64,000 nucleotides of DNA from Bombella sp. ESL0385 (GTDB lineage: Bacteria; Pseudomonadota; Alphaproteobacteria; Acetobacterales; Acetobacteraceae), in contig NZ_WNIJ01000001.1 in NCBI RefSeq assembly GCF_009725755.1, positions 682,001 through 746,000 on the forward strand, given 5' to 3'. Position 1 is the first letter of the stretch. Each line of letters begins with the position of its first letter. Under the pieces are notes generated by a model, which saw only the letters and a program-made list of their open reading frames with translations, was not told the DNA's origin and made no database searches. The translations under genes were made by a program, and so were the position numbers. Of this stretch, positions 18,981 to 25,545 are shown in pieces.

Positions 18981-19184
18981 ATGAAAGTCATTGTGCGTTT
19001 GGCTGTGGCCTTATTGGTCCTGATTATACTGGCAGGGGGCGGCTATATCTTAACGCATGGGGAGCATGCTCCTGCTCCTGTTATGGTTCATCATGACTTA
19101 GTGCCCCATGCTGCACCTAGCGCGCCAGCACAGACAAGCGGGGGGGCAAGCTTGCCGGAGCTACCCCCTGTTGGAGGGCATTGA
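18981..19184 (+). CDS. Small single-pass membrane protein, unknown function
   Basis: I do not recognise this 67-residue protein. It has a basic N-terminus, one hydrophobic helix (about residues 4-26, ALLVLIILAGGGYIL) and a His/Pro/Ala-rich tail (APAPVMVHHDLVPHAAP) ending ELPPVGGH. The topology suggests an inner-membrane anchor with a flexible periplasmic tail. ATG 18981 follows GGGGAG eight bases upstream. Its stop overlaps the earliest possible xerD start (TTG 19181), so it probably heads the xerD transcript. It is divergent from aroKB. Confidence 0.6.
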   Translation: MKVIVRLAVALLVLIILAGGGYILTHGEHAPAPVMVHHDLVPHAAPSAPAQTSGGASLPELPPVGGH

Positions 19185-19198
19185 AGCATCGCACTTTT

Positions 19199-20095
19199 AT
19201 GGTGGAGTCTGCGGCTCTTATAGATTCGTTCTTGGAGACGATGTTGGCCGAGCGCGGGGCGGCTCAAAAGACGCGGCAAGCTTATCGTGCTGATTTGGAG
19301 GATTTCGCCCGTTGGTGTGCGCCGGAGTCCGTAGCTGTAGTGCCAGCAATGCGTGTTCACGCCTATTTTGCGGCGTTAGGGCGCGCGGGGCTTGCCGCAC
19401 GCACACAAGCGCGGCGGCTTTCTGCCCTTAAACAATTTGCCCGCTTTTTGCTTCAAATGGGTGTGCGTGAGGATGATTTTACAGCAGGCCAAGCAACGCC
19501 ACGTTATCAGGCAGGCTTGCCTCATCCGCTTAGCGAAGCTGAGGTGCAAAAACTGTTAGAGAAAGGCACGCGCGGCCATGCTGATGTGCGGCGCGATTTA
19601 CTGGCTCGCGTAGCGTTAGAGCTGCTCTATACAACGGGCCTGCGGATTAGCGAGCTCCTCACCCTTCCTGCGCAGGCAGTGCGTCATAAGGGAGGGATGT
19701 TGCCCATCCGCGGTAAAGGCGGGCGGGAGCGGCTTGTGCCGTTCTCTTATGCTGCGCGCGAGGCGGCAGAGGCCTTGATAGCTTATGATAGTGTGTTGGA
19801 TAGCCCGTGGCTGTTCCCCGGTCGTAACCCCAAAAAGCCTCTAACCCGGCAGGGTTTTGATAAGATTTTGCACGCTTGTGCGCTTCAAGCGGGAATAGAC
19901 CCGCAACGGGTTAGCCCGCATGTATTGCGACATTCCTTTGCTACACATTTGCTCAATCGTGGTGCGGATCTTAGAGCGTTACAGATGTTGTTAGGTCATG
20001 CTGATATTACGACCACGCAAATTTACACACAGGTGATGACAGAGCGGTTGAAAGAAACTGTTCGGCAGTATCATCCCTTAGGACGAAGGGGATAA
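19199..20095 (+). CDS. xerD: Tyrosine recombinase XerD
   Basis: Site-specific recombinase that with XerC resolves chromosome dimers at dif. It has an N-terminal SAM-like DNA-binding domain (about 1-90) and a catalytic domain with all residues: Arg in TGLRISELL, Lys in RGKGGRERLVP, HVLRHSFATHLL, LGHADITTTQIYT and the Tyr. The C-terminus (ERLKETVRQYHP) resembles XerD more than XerC. The start is uncertain: TTG 19181 overlaps the previous stop and has GGAGGG very close, ATG 19199 has no good site. It is a housekeeping recombinase, not an element integrase. Confidence 0.9.
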   Translation: MVESAALIDSFLETMLAERGAAQKTRQAYRADLEDFARWCAPESVAVVPAMRVHAYFAALGRAGLAARTQARRLSALKQFARFLLQMGVREDDFTAGQATPRYQAGLPHPLSEAEVQKLLEKGTRGHADVRRDLLARVALELLYTTGLRISELLTLPAQAVRHKGGMLPIRGKGGRERLVPFSYAAREAAEALIAYDSVLDSPWLFPGRNPKKPLTRQGFDKILHACALQAGIDPQRVSPHVLRHSFATHLLNRGADLRALQMLLGHADITTTQIYTQVMTERLKETVRQYHPLGRRG

Positions 20096-20167
20096 GGGGC
20101 GAGTTTCTCGTTAGGAAATGCAAATAAGGGCTATTTTAGGCTTTCTTGGCGTGCTATCGGGCAGGGT

Positions 20168-21136
20168 ATGCGCCAGTTCCTAGATTTTGAAAAATCAGTT
20201 GCCGAGCTTGAGACCAAGATCGGTGAACTTCGTCAGGTTAGCCGCCAAGAAAATGGGGCCGGCCTGGATGGTCTGAATATTGATGAGGAAATGACCCGTC
20301 TGTCTGAAAAGGCGGATAAGCAGCTTCGCACTTTGTATGGCAAATTAACGCCATTGCAGAAGGTACAAGTTGCACGCCATGCACAGCGGCCTCACGCTTT
20401 GGATTACATCGAATCCCTCATGACAGAATACACCCCTCTTGCGGGGGATCGTCTTTTTGGGGATGACCAAGCTCTTATCGGGGGGCTTGCGCGCTTTCGG
20501 GGTCAGCCTGTTGTGGTGATTGGCACAGAGCGTGGCTCTGATACAGAGAGCCGTTTGCGTCATAATTTTGGGATGGCACGGCCAGAGGGGTATCGTAAGG
20601 CGCAGCGTTTGATGCGTCTGGCAGAGCGTTTTGGCCTACCGATTCTCACTTTTGTGGATACTGCTGGCGCATGGCCGGGGATTGATGCTGAGGCACGCGG
20701 TCAGGCCGAGGCGATTGCGCGGGCGATTGATACATGCCTGCAAGTAAAAGTGCCGTTGATTGCTACCGTAATTGGTGAGGGTGGCTCTGGTGGGGCGATT
20801 GCCATTGCCGCAGGGGACCGTGTGTTGATGTTAGAACATGCGATTTACTCGGTTATTTCGCCAGAAGCGGCGGCTTCTATTTTGTGGCGGGACCCGAAGA
20901 TGGCCCCTAATGCCGCTGAAGCTTTGAAATTGACAGCTCATGATTTGAAGAAATTAGGGCTGATTGATCAGATTATTGAGGAGCCTGTTGGTGGTGCACA
21001 GCGTATGCCTGCCGAGGCGATTGACCGTGTTGGTGAGGCCATCGCAGAGGCTTTGGCCGCTGTGAAGGCAATCCCTAAAGAGGATTTGCTGCCATCCCGC
21101 CGGGAGCGTTATTTGGAGATGACGCGCGCTCACTGA
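20168..21136 (+). CDS. accA: Acetyl-CoA carboxylase carboxyltransferase subunit alpha
   Basis: Alpha subunit of the carboxyltransferase that makes malonyl-CoA, the first committed step of fatty-acid synthesis. The 322 residues are typical. The start MRQFLDFEKSVAELE is the family N-terminus; the crotonase-fold core shows FVDTAGAWPGIDAEARGQ and GEGGSGGAIAIAAGDRV, which hold the substrate oxyanion. The beta subunit (accD) is not in the window. A strong terminator follows, separating it from the restriction-modification island. Confidence 0.96.
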   Translation: MRQFLDFEKSVAELETKIGELRQVSRQENGAGLDGLNIDEEMTRLSEKADKQLRTLYGKLTPLQKVQVARHAQRPHALDYIESLMTEYTPLAGDRLFGDDQALIGGLARFRGQPVVVIGTERGSDTESRLRHNFGMARPEGYRKAQRLMRLAERFGLPILTFVDTAGAWPGIDAEARGQAEAIARAIDTCLQVKVPLIATVIGEGGSGGAIAIAAGDRVLMLEHAIYSVISPEAAASILWRDPKMAPNAAEALKLTAHDLKKLGLIDQIIEEPVGGAQRMPAEAIDRVGEAIAEALAAVKAIPKEDLLPSRRERYLEMTRAH

Positions 21137-21164
21137 TGTGTAGGTAGTATTACGCCGTATAAGG

Positions 21165-21195
21165 CCGCCCCTCTCATTATAGGGGCGGTTTTTTT
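21165..21195 (+). terminator. Intrinsic terminator after accA
   Basis: CCGCCCCT (21165-21172) pairs exactly with AGGGGCGG (21181-21188) around an eight-base loop and is followed by seven T (21189-21195). Confidence 0.9.
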
Positions 21196-21262
21196 ATGGT
21201 GAGACTGGTATGTGGCAGCTTTAAGGGAGTTTTTTTAGTACCTTAGAAGGCTCTGTATTACA

Positions 21263-22102
21263 TCAATAATTCTTCACAATAACCTCGTTTGGCTCTTTTC
21301 CTCTGCTTCCCCCTTTGCAGTTAATGGCTCTTTTGGCGGATACTGTTTTGATATCAAAATCGCGATATAGCTCTCTAACAATCTCGGTATTAGAGTTAGA
21401 GAGCATGGCTTTTACCCCTTTGTGTGAAAGCTCTTTAAAGAGTGCGGCAAGGTCTTCTTGGTCTTGCAGAGTAAACCCCTGCTTTGTGTAGCTAGAAAAG
21501 TTAGCTGTTGGTGTCAGCGGCACATAAGGGGGGTCGAGATACACAAAATCCCCTTTTTGAGCGGTAGAACGCACTTTTTTATAATCATGGCGGCTAATGG
21601 ATATAGATTTTTCATTAAGATAGCCATGGATAGCGGTTAAGTTTGTCGCATCTAGGATGTTTGGATTTTTATATTTGCCGAATGGGGTATTGAATTGGCC
21701 CTTTTTATTCTCTCGATACAGGCCGTTAAAGCATGTTTTATTCAAGAATATAAACCGGCTGGCTTGCTCTACCTTGGAGAGCGTAGTCGGGTCTTGGGCG
21801 CGTATGGCGTAAAAATAATCAGGGGTGTTCTGATGTCTGCTGAGAGCCTGCAATAGGCGGGGCAATTCATCTCTGATGATCGTATAAGCGTTGATGAGGT
21901 GAGAGTTAATATCCGAGATGGCCGCCTTTTGGGGCAGTTGGCTAAAAAAGAGTGCGCCACCGCCTAAAAAAGGTTCATAATATGTATCAAATCTTTCAGG
22001 CAGTTCCTCTTGCAGGATAGCAACTAATTGACGTTTACCGCCAGCCCATTTCACAAATGGTTTGGGGTGGATAAAATTGCTTTTGTCTCTTGAGAGAGGC
22101 AT
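21263..22102 (-). CDS. Dam/DpnII-type DNA adenine-N6 methyltransferase (predicted GATC)
   Basis: Transfers a methyl group from S-adenosylmethionine to adenine N6 in duplex DNA. Alpha-class motif order is visible in 279 residues: motif X PFVKWAGGK (15-23), motif I YEPFLGGGALF (42-52), a target-recognition segment with CFNGLYRENKKGQFNTPFG, and motif IV DPPY (190-193) followed by TANFSSY. These match Dam and M.DpnII, so GATC is the likely target. It is divergent from a MutH/Sau3AI-like endonuclease gene with 208 bases between starts, and together they read as a restriction-modification pair. An acquired, not a CcrM-type, methyltransferase. Confidence 0.9.
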   Translation of the reverse strand: MPLSRDKSNFIHPKPFVKWAGGKRQLVAILQEELPERFDTYYEPFLGGGALFFSQLPQKAAISDINSHLINAYTIIRDELPRLLQALSRHQNTPDYFYAIRAQDPTTLSKVEQASRFIFLNKTCFNGLYRENKKGQFNTPFGKYKNPNILDATNLTAIHGYLNEKSISISRHDYKKVRSTAQKGDFVYLDPPYVPLTPTANFSSYTKQGFTLQDQEDLAALFKELSHKGVKAMLSNSNTEIVRELYRDFDIKTVSAKRAINCKGGSRGKEPNEVIVKNY

Positions 22103-22149
22103 TTTGCTGATTTTCTTCCAGACAAAGGAACAAAGGAATACCTTGTTTA

Positions 22150-22161
22150 ATGATATATCAT
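22150..22161. promoter_or_regulatory. 12-bp palindrome in the methyltransferase leader
   Basis: ATGATATATCAT is a perfect palindrome, lying about 20 bases downstream of the methyltransferase -10 and 48 bases before its ATG. A second small inverted repeat (CATAC at 22159, GTATG at 22172) overlaps it. The position suits an operator for autoregulation, but no C-protein gene is present. Confidence 0.35.
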
Positions 22162-22179
22162 ACCTATTTATGTATGGCT

Positions 22180-22228
22180 ATTATAGAAAATATCTTAGAT
22201 TGACATAAGCTTTAATACATTCTCTATC
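22180..22228. promoter_or_regulatory. Divergent, overlapping promoters of the methyltransferase/endonuclease pair
   Basis: On the minus strand TATAAT (22185-22180) is a consensus -10 for the methyltransferase, with only a poor -35 upstream. On the plus strand TTGACA (22200-22205) is a consensus -35 for the endonuclease, with a weak -10 (TCTATC, 22223-22228). The -35 of one lies in the upstream region of the other, so polymerase binding at the two may compete. One has a good -10 and the other a good -35. Confidence 0.4.
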
Positions 22229-22310
22229 TTAGGACAGGGCGTTTTTTAACGGTCTATCTTTATAGCGTTATGGCTTCAGCTTACTAAAAAACATGAGTAG
22301 GGGATATAAG

Positions 22311-23030
22311 ATGACAAAAAAGACCATATCAAGGGATGAGGCTCTACATAATTTACGAAAATATATAGGCCATGATTTAGGGCTTTATGCTGAGAAATAT
22401 AACATTACTATAGAAAAAGATGGAAAGATTAATAAAGGGTGGAAAGGGCAGGTTTTAGAACAGTTAGCGGGTTTGGATAATAACAATATTAGGGCACCAG
22501 ACGGAGGAGATTTTGAGTTAAAATCTGTAGTGCATACAAGAAAAGGCGATAAATGGGACCCCAAGGAAACAATGGCCATTACGATGATAGATGAAGCGTC
22601 CTTAGCGAAAGAGGATGATTTTTATAAAACTCATCTATGGAGCAAGTTAGAAAAATTAATATGCTGCGCTACCTCTTTTGAGGGGAGCGGGGCGAAGACA
22701 AGTAAATTATTAAGCGTAACCTCTTTTGAGTTTTTAGATGGTGATGAGACAATAAAGGAGATAAAGAAAGACTATGAGGATATTAGAGAGAAATCTATAA
22801 AAGATGGTTTCCATAGTTTAAGTGGAAAAGATGGAACATGGATTCAACCAAGAACAAAAGGTCAAGGAGGGGTTAATCCAAGAACTGGGCAGCCTAACCC
22901 TAAGACCCGTGCATTTTATGCGCGCAAAGATTTAGTGAGGAAACTCTTCGAGCCTAATGCCAAGGCTAAGTCTTCCTTACATAAGGTCTCTGGCGCGCAA
23001 ATAGGTATCCCACTAACAGATGACGAATAA
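22311..23030 (+). CDS. MutH/Sau3AI-family restriction endonuclease (predicted GATC)
   Basis: Predicted Mg-dependent nuclease of the MutH/Sau3AI fold, 239 residues (E. coli MutH has 229). Aligned by eye to MutH, NKGWKGQVLE (Glu50) matches the helix with MutH Glu56; PDGGDFELKS (Asp64/Asp67, Glu69, Lys71) is the PD-(D/E)XK core; THLWSKLEK (Lys112) matches the region of MutH Lys116; and IQPRTKG with RAFYARKDLVRKLF matches the C-terminal recognition part. ATG 22311 has AGGGGA six bases upstream. One 60-base line of this gene (22321-22380) has 35% G+C against 58% in a line of accA, consistent with transfer. MvaI/BcnI-type enzymes share this fold and are the main alternative. Confidence 0.8.
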   Translation: MTKKTISRDEALHNLRKYIGHDLGLYAEKYNITIEKDGKINKGWKGQVLEQLAGLDNNNIRAPDGGDFELKSVVHTRKGDKWDPKETMAITMIDEASLAKEDDFYKTHLWSKLEKLICCATSFEGSGAKTSKLLSVTSFEFLDGDETIKEIKKDYEDIREKSIKDGFHSLSGKDGTWIQPRTKGQGGVNPRTGQPNPKTRAFYARKDLVRKLFEPNAKAKSSLHKVSGAQIGIPLTDDE

Positions 23031-23075
23031 ACGCACTGACTCCCCGTTGGGGGAAGGGGCCGCTTAAAGGCGTGT

Positions 23076-23840
23076 TTAGTCTGTATGACGGGGAGGGTCG
23101 CCTTCTAGCGGTGTGAAGCCGAGGCCTTGCAATAAGTGCTTAAGGGCGGCCCCTGCATGGGAGACGGCTTGGTCATCATACCCTTTAGCTACAAGAGCCA
23201 CGCCGCGTTTTGGGCCGGCATTAAAGGGGTAAGAGCCAATATCTAGCATAGGGTAGTCATGTTGCAGGGCAGTGAGGGGCTCAGCAAGGTCGCCTTCATA
23301 CACATCATAGCTATACCAGCTTACGCTGGATAAAGGGGAGCCTGCCTCTAATTGCGGGATGAGCCATGAGACCATGGCTTGAAAAATACGCGGCACCCCC
23401 GCCATGACATGGACATTGCCTAAAGAGAAACCCGGCGCGGTGGAGACGCTGTTTTTAATAGGCGTTGCCCCTTGGGGGAGCCACGCCATACGCTGGCGAG
23501 CTTTATTAAAGCTCCCAGCAGGGAAAAGGGCTTCAAGCTGGCGGAAGCTTTCCTCATGGCATATCAGCGGGACGTTAAACGCCTCAGCAATGCACGCGGC
23601 GGTAATATCATCATGGGTGGGGCCAATGCCCCCGCTTGTAAAGAGGAGGTCGAACCGGGCGCGACATTCATTAACCGTTGTGATGATATGAGCAGGAATA
23701 TCGGGGATGACACGGACCTCTACCAACCGAATCCCTTGATGATTGAGGGCTTGAGCAAGGACGCGCACATTTGCATCTTGTGTGCGGCCGGAGAGAATCT
23801 CATTACCAATGACAAGAAAACACGCTGTACGGGGAGCCAT
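23076..23840 (-). CDS. CinA N-terminal (MoaB/Mog-type) domain protein
   Basis: Competence/damage-inducible CinA-like protein consisting only of the molybdopterin-binding-fold domain plus a short C-terminal part (254 residues); the C-terminal nicotinamide-nucleotide amidase domain of full CinA is absent. The start ACFLVIGNEILSGRTQDAN and the loop TSGGIGPTHDDIT are the family signatures. Homologues of this type have been linked to pyridine-nucleotide repair (ADP-ribose pyrophosphatase activity), but the role here is not settled. It lies at the right end of the restriction-modification island, converging on the endonuclease. Confidence 0.85.
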   Translation of the reverse strand: MAPRTACFLVIGNEILSGRTQDANVRVLAQALNHQGIRLVEVRVIPDIPAHIITTVNECRARFDLLFTSGGIGPTHDDITAACIAEAFNVPLICHEESFRQLEALFPAGSFNKARQRMAWLPQGATPIKNSVSTAPGFSLGNVHVMAGVPRIFQAMVSWLIPQLEAGSPLSSVSWYSYDVYEGDLAEPLTALQHDYPMLDIGSYPFNAGPKRGVALVAKGYDDQAVSHAGAALKHLLQGLGFTPLEGDPPRHTD

Positions 23841-23975
23841 AAGCCTAGAATTACCTTATAATAGCCACATCCCCACAGGTTGTAGGATGTCCTATCAGCC
23901 TAGGGACGTGATGAAGGATGTATGAACCACCCTCACTATGGGCCTATTCCGGTGGTAAGAAAAGGAGTGTTCGCT

Positions 23976-24869
23976 ATGGAGCTAGAATATCACAAACCTG
24001 TTTGTCTCTCGGACCTTCGCGCCATGCTAGGGGAGGGACCAGTTTGGATAGCGGCAGAGCAGTCCTTTTATTTTGTGGATATTCATAGCCATCGCGTCCA
24101 TCGCTATTGCCTTGCAGATGCTACGCTCAAGAGTTGGAATGCCCCTAATCGGATTGGCTTTCTTCTCCCTGTCAGTGATGGCACATTTTTGGCGGGGTTG
24201 CCTGATGGGTTGCATCGGTTTGATGTTAAAACCGGGTATTTTGAACATGCGTGCACGATAGAGGCAGAGGATCCCGATAACCGCCTTAATGATGGCTGTG
24301 TGGACCAAAAAGGGCGTATCTGGTTTGGCACGATGGATGAAGGCGAGAGCCGGGAGAGTGGTGCCCTGTACCGTGTTGAGCATAAAAAGGGTCAACTTAG
24401 CGTGTCTCATTGGGATAGTGGCTATACGGTCTCAAACGGGCCAGCGCTCTCACCTTGTGGCAAGGTACTTTATGCTTGCGATAGCCCGCGCCAACGTATT
24501 TATGCGTTTGATATTACAGAGGCAGGCGAGCTTAAAAATAAGCGTATCTTCGCAACCCTGACGAAAGGGTATCCCGATGGTGTGGTGACCGATAGTGAAG
24601 GTAATCTATGGTGCGGCACATGGGCTGGTGGTCAGATTACGCGTTTCCGGCCTGATGGAACGATGATGGAGCCTATCGCTTTGCCAGTCTCTAATGTAAC
24701 GAAGGTTGCTTTTGGGGGCGTGGATTATAAGACCGTTTTTGTAACGACCGCACGGAAGGGCTTAACCCCTGGTATGGCAGAGGCGCAGCCTCAAGCGGGG
24801 GGGATTTTTGCCTTCCGTACCGATATTGCTGGTAACCCCCAACATAGCTTCGCGCTGGAGCCGCTATAA
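23976..24869 (+). CDS. SMP-30/gluconolactonase-family protein
   Basis: Six-bladed beta-propeller hydrolase of the SMP-30/gluconolactonase/LRE family, about 297 residues without a signal peptide. Metal-binding residues appear as GEGPVW near the N-terminus (Glu), DNRLNDGCVDQKGRIWFGTM in the middle (Asn) and PDGVVTDSEGNLW (Asp). It probably opens a sugar lactone such as glucono-lactone, which suits sugar-oxidising acetic acid bacteria, but substrate is inferred only. ATG 23976 follows AAGGAG eight bases upstream; an upstream ATG at 23922 is less likely. It converges on mutT. Confidence 0.88.
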   Translation: MELEYHKPVCLSDLRAMLGEGPVWIAAEQSFYFVDIHSHRVHRYCLADATLKSWNAPNRIGFLLPVSDGTFLAGLPDGLHRFDVKTGYFEHACTIEAEDPDNRLNDGCVDQKGRIWFGTMDEGESRESGALYRVEHKKGQLSVSHWDSGYTVSNGPALSPCGKVLYACDSPRQRIYAFDITEAGELKNKRIFATLTKGYPDGVVTDSEGNLWCGTWAGGQITRFRPDGTMMEPIALPVSNVTKVAFGGVDYKTVFVTTARKGLTPGMAEAQPQAGGIFAFRTDIAGNPQHSFALEPL

Positions 24870-24897
24870 GGCGGCGTCTCAGCCATTATGCCCGCTA

Positions 24898-25320
24898 TTA
24901 GTGAGTGAGCAATTCTTGGATGTGGGGGATGAGGGGCGCATCTGCCTTTGGCATAGGATACGTCCCTAAATCTTCAGCAGAGACCCAAGCGAGGGTTTGC
25001 CCTTCCCGCCCGATAGGGTCGTTCTCCCATTGCCGGACGACATATAGCACCATGAGGAGATGGAAGGTTGCGCAATCCTCACTCACAAAAGTAAGGGGCT
25101 TTAGGGCTTCTGGTGCCACAATGAGGCCCAGCTCCTCATGGAGTTCGCGCACTAAGGCGGCCTCTGGTGATTCGGGGACTTCGACCTTCCCACCGGGAAA
25201 CTCCCATAATCCTGCAAAGCTTTTGCCCTCTGGACGTTGGGCCAGCAGGACCGTGCCATTATCTTTTATGAGAGCGGCTGCTGTGACGAGTAAGGTACGG
25301 GGACGGAAGGGTGTCGTCAT
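24898..25320 (-). CDS. mutT: MutT-type Nudix hydrolase
   Basis: Hydrolase of about 140 residues that probably cleans oxidised dGTP (8-oxo-dGTP) from the nucleotide pool. The complete Nudix box runs from GGKVEVPESPEAALVREL into HEELGL (residues about 43-66) and the segment WEFPGG before it is typical of MutT. Substrate preference is inferred from close resemblance to the MutT group. Confidence 0.88.
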   Translation of the reverse strand: MTTPFRPRTLLVTAAALIKDNGTVLLAQRPEGKSFAGLWEFPGGKVEVPESPEAALVRELHEELGLIVAPEALKPLTFVSEDCATFHLLMVLYVVRQWENDPIGREGQTLAWVSAEDLGTYPMPKADAPLIPHIQELLTH

Positions 25321-25439
25321 GCAATATTCCCATTAAGATGGACTGACCAGAGGAAAGATAAGGTTAAAATGCGCCTTTTATGCCACAGGGGGAAGAGGAA
25401 AAGTTAAAAAATGGACACAATGCTTGGCGTAAGCGCAGT

Positions 25440-25461
25440 AGGCCGGTAAGGAAACCGGCCT
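25440..25461 (+). promoter_or_regulatory. Strong hairpin in the leader of the TonB-dependent receptor gene
   Basis: AGGCCGGT (25440-25447) and ACCGGCCT (25454-25461) form a perfect eight-base stem around AAGGAA. No T-run follows on either strand, so it is not a standard terminator. It lies about 85 bases before the likely receptor start, in a region that could be leader RNA. Confidence 0.35.
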
Positions 25462-25545
25462 GTTATGAAAGGATAATCATCGGTTATTCTGTAACAGTGT
25501 GTGGCTAGTTTATCACCATTGGAATATGCGAGGGATTTGAGCATA

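Noticed and set aside
19199-20095. The tyrosine recombinase as an integrase of a mobile element that brought in the methyltransferase/endonuclease island.
   Set aside because: It is a standard XerD in length and motifs, has accA between it and the island, and no attachment-like repeats were seen.
25472-25492. GATAATCATCGGTTATTC before the TonB-dependent receptor as a Fur box.
   Set aside because: Only the outer ends resemble the Fur consensus; too few matches in the middle to call it.
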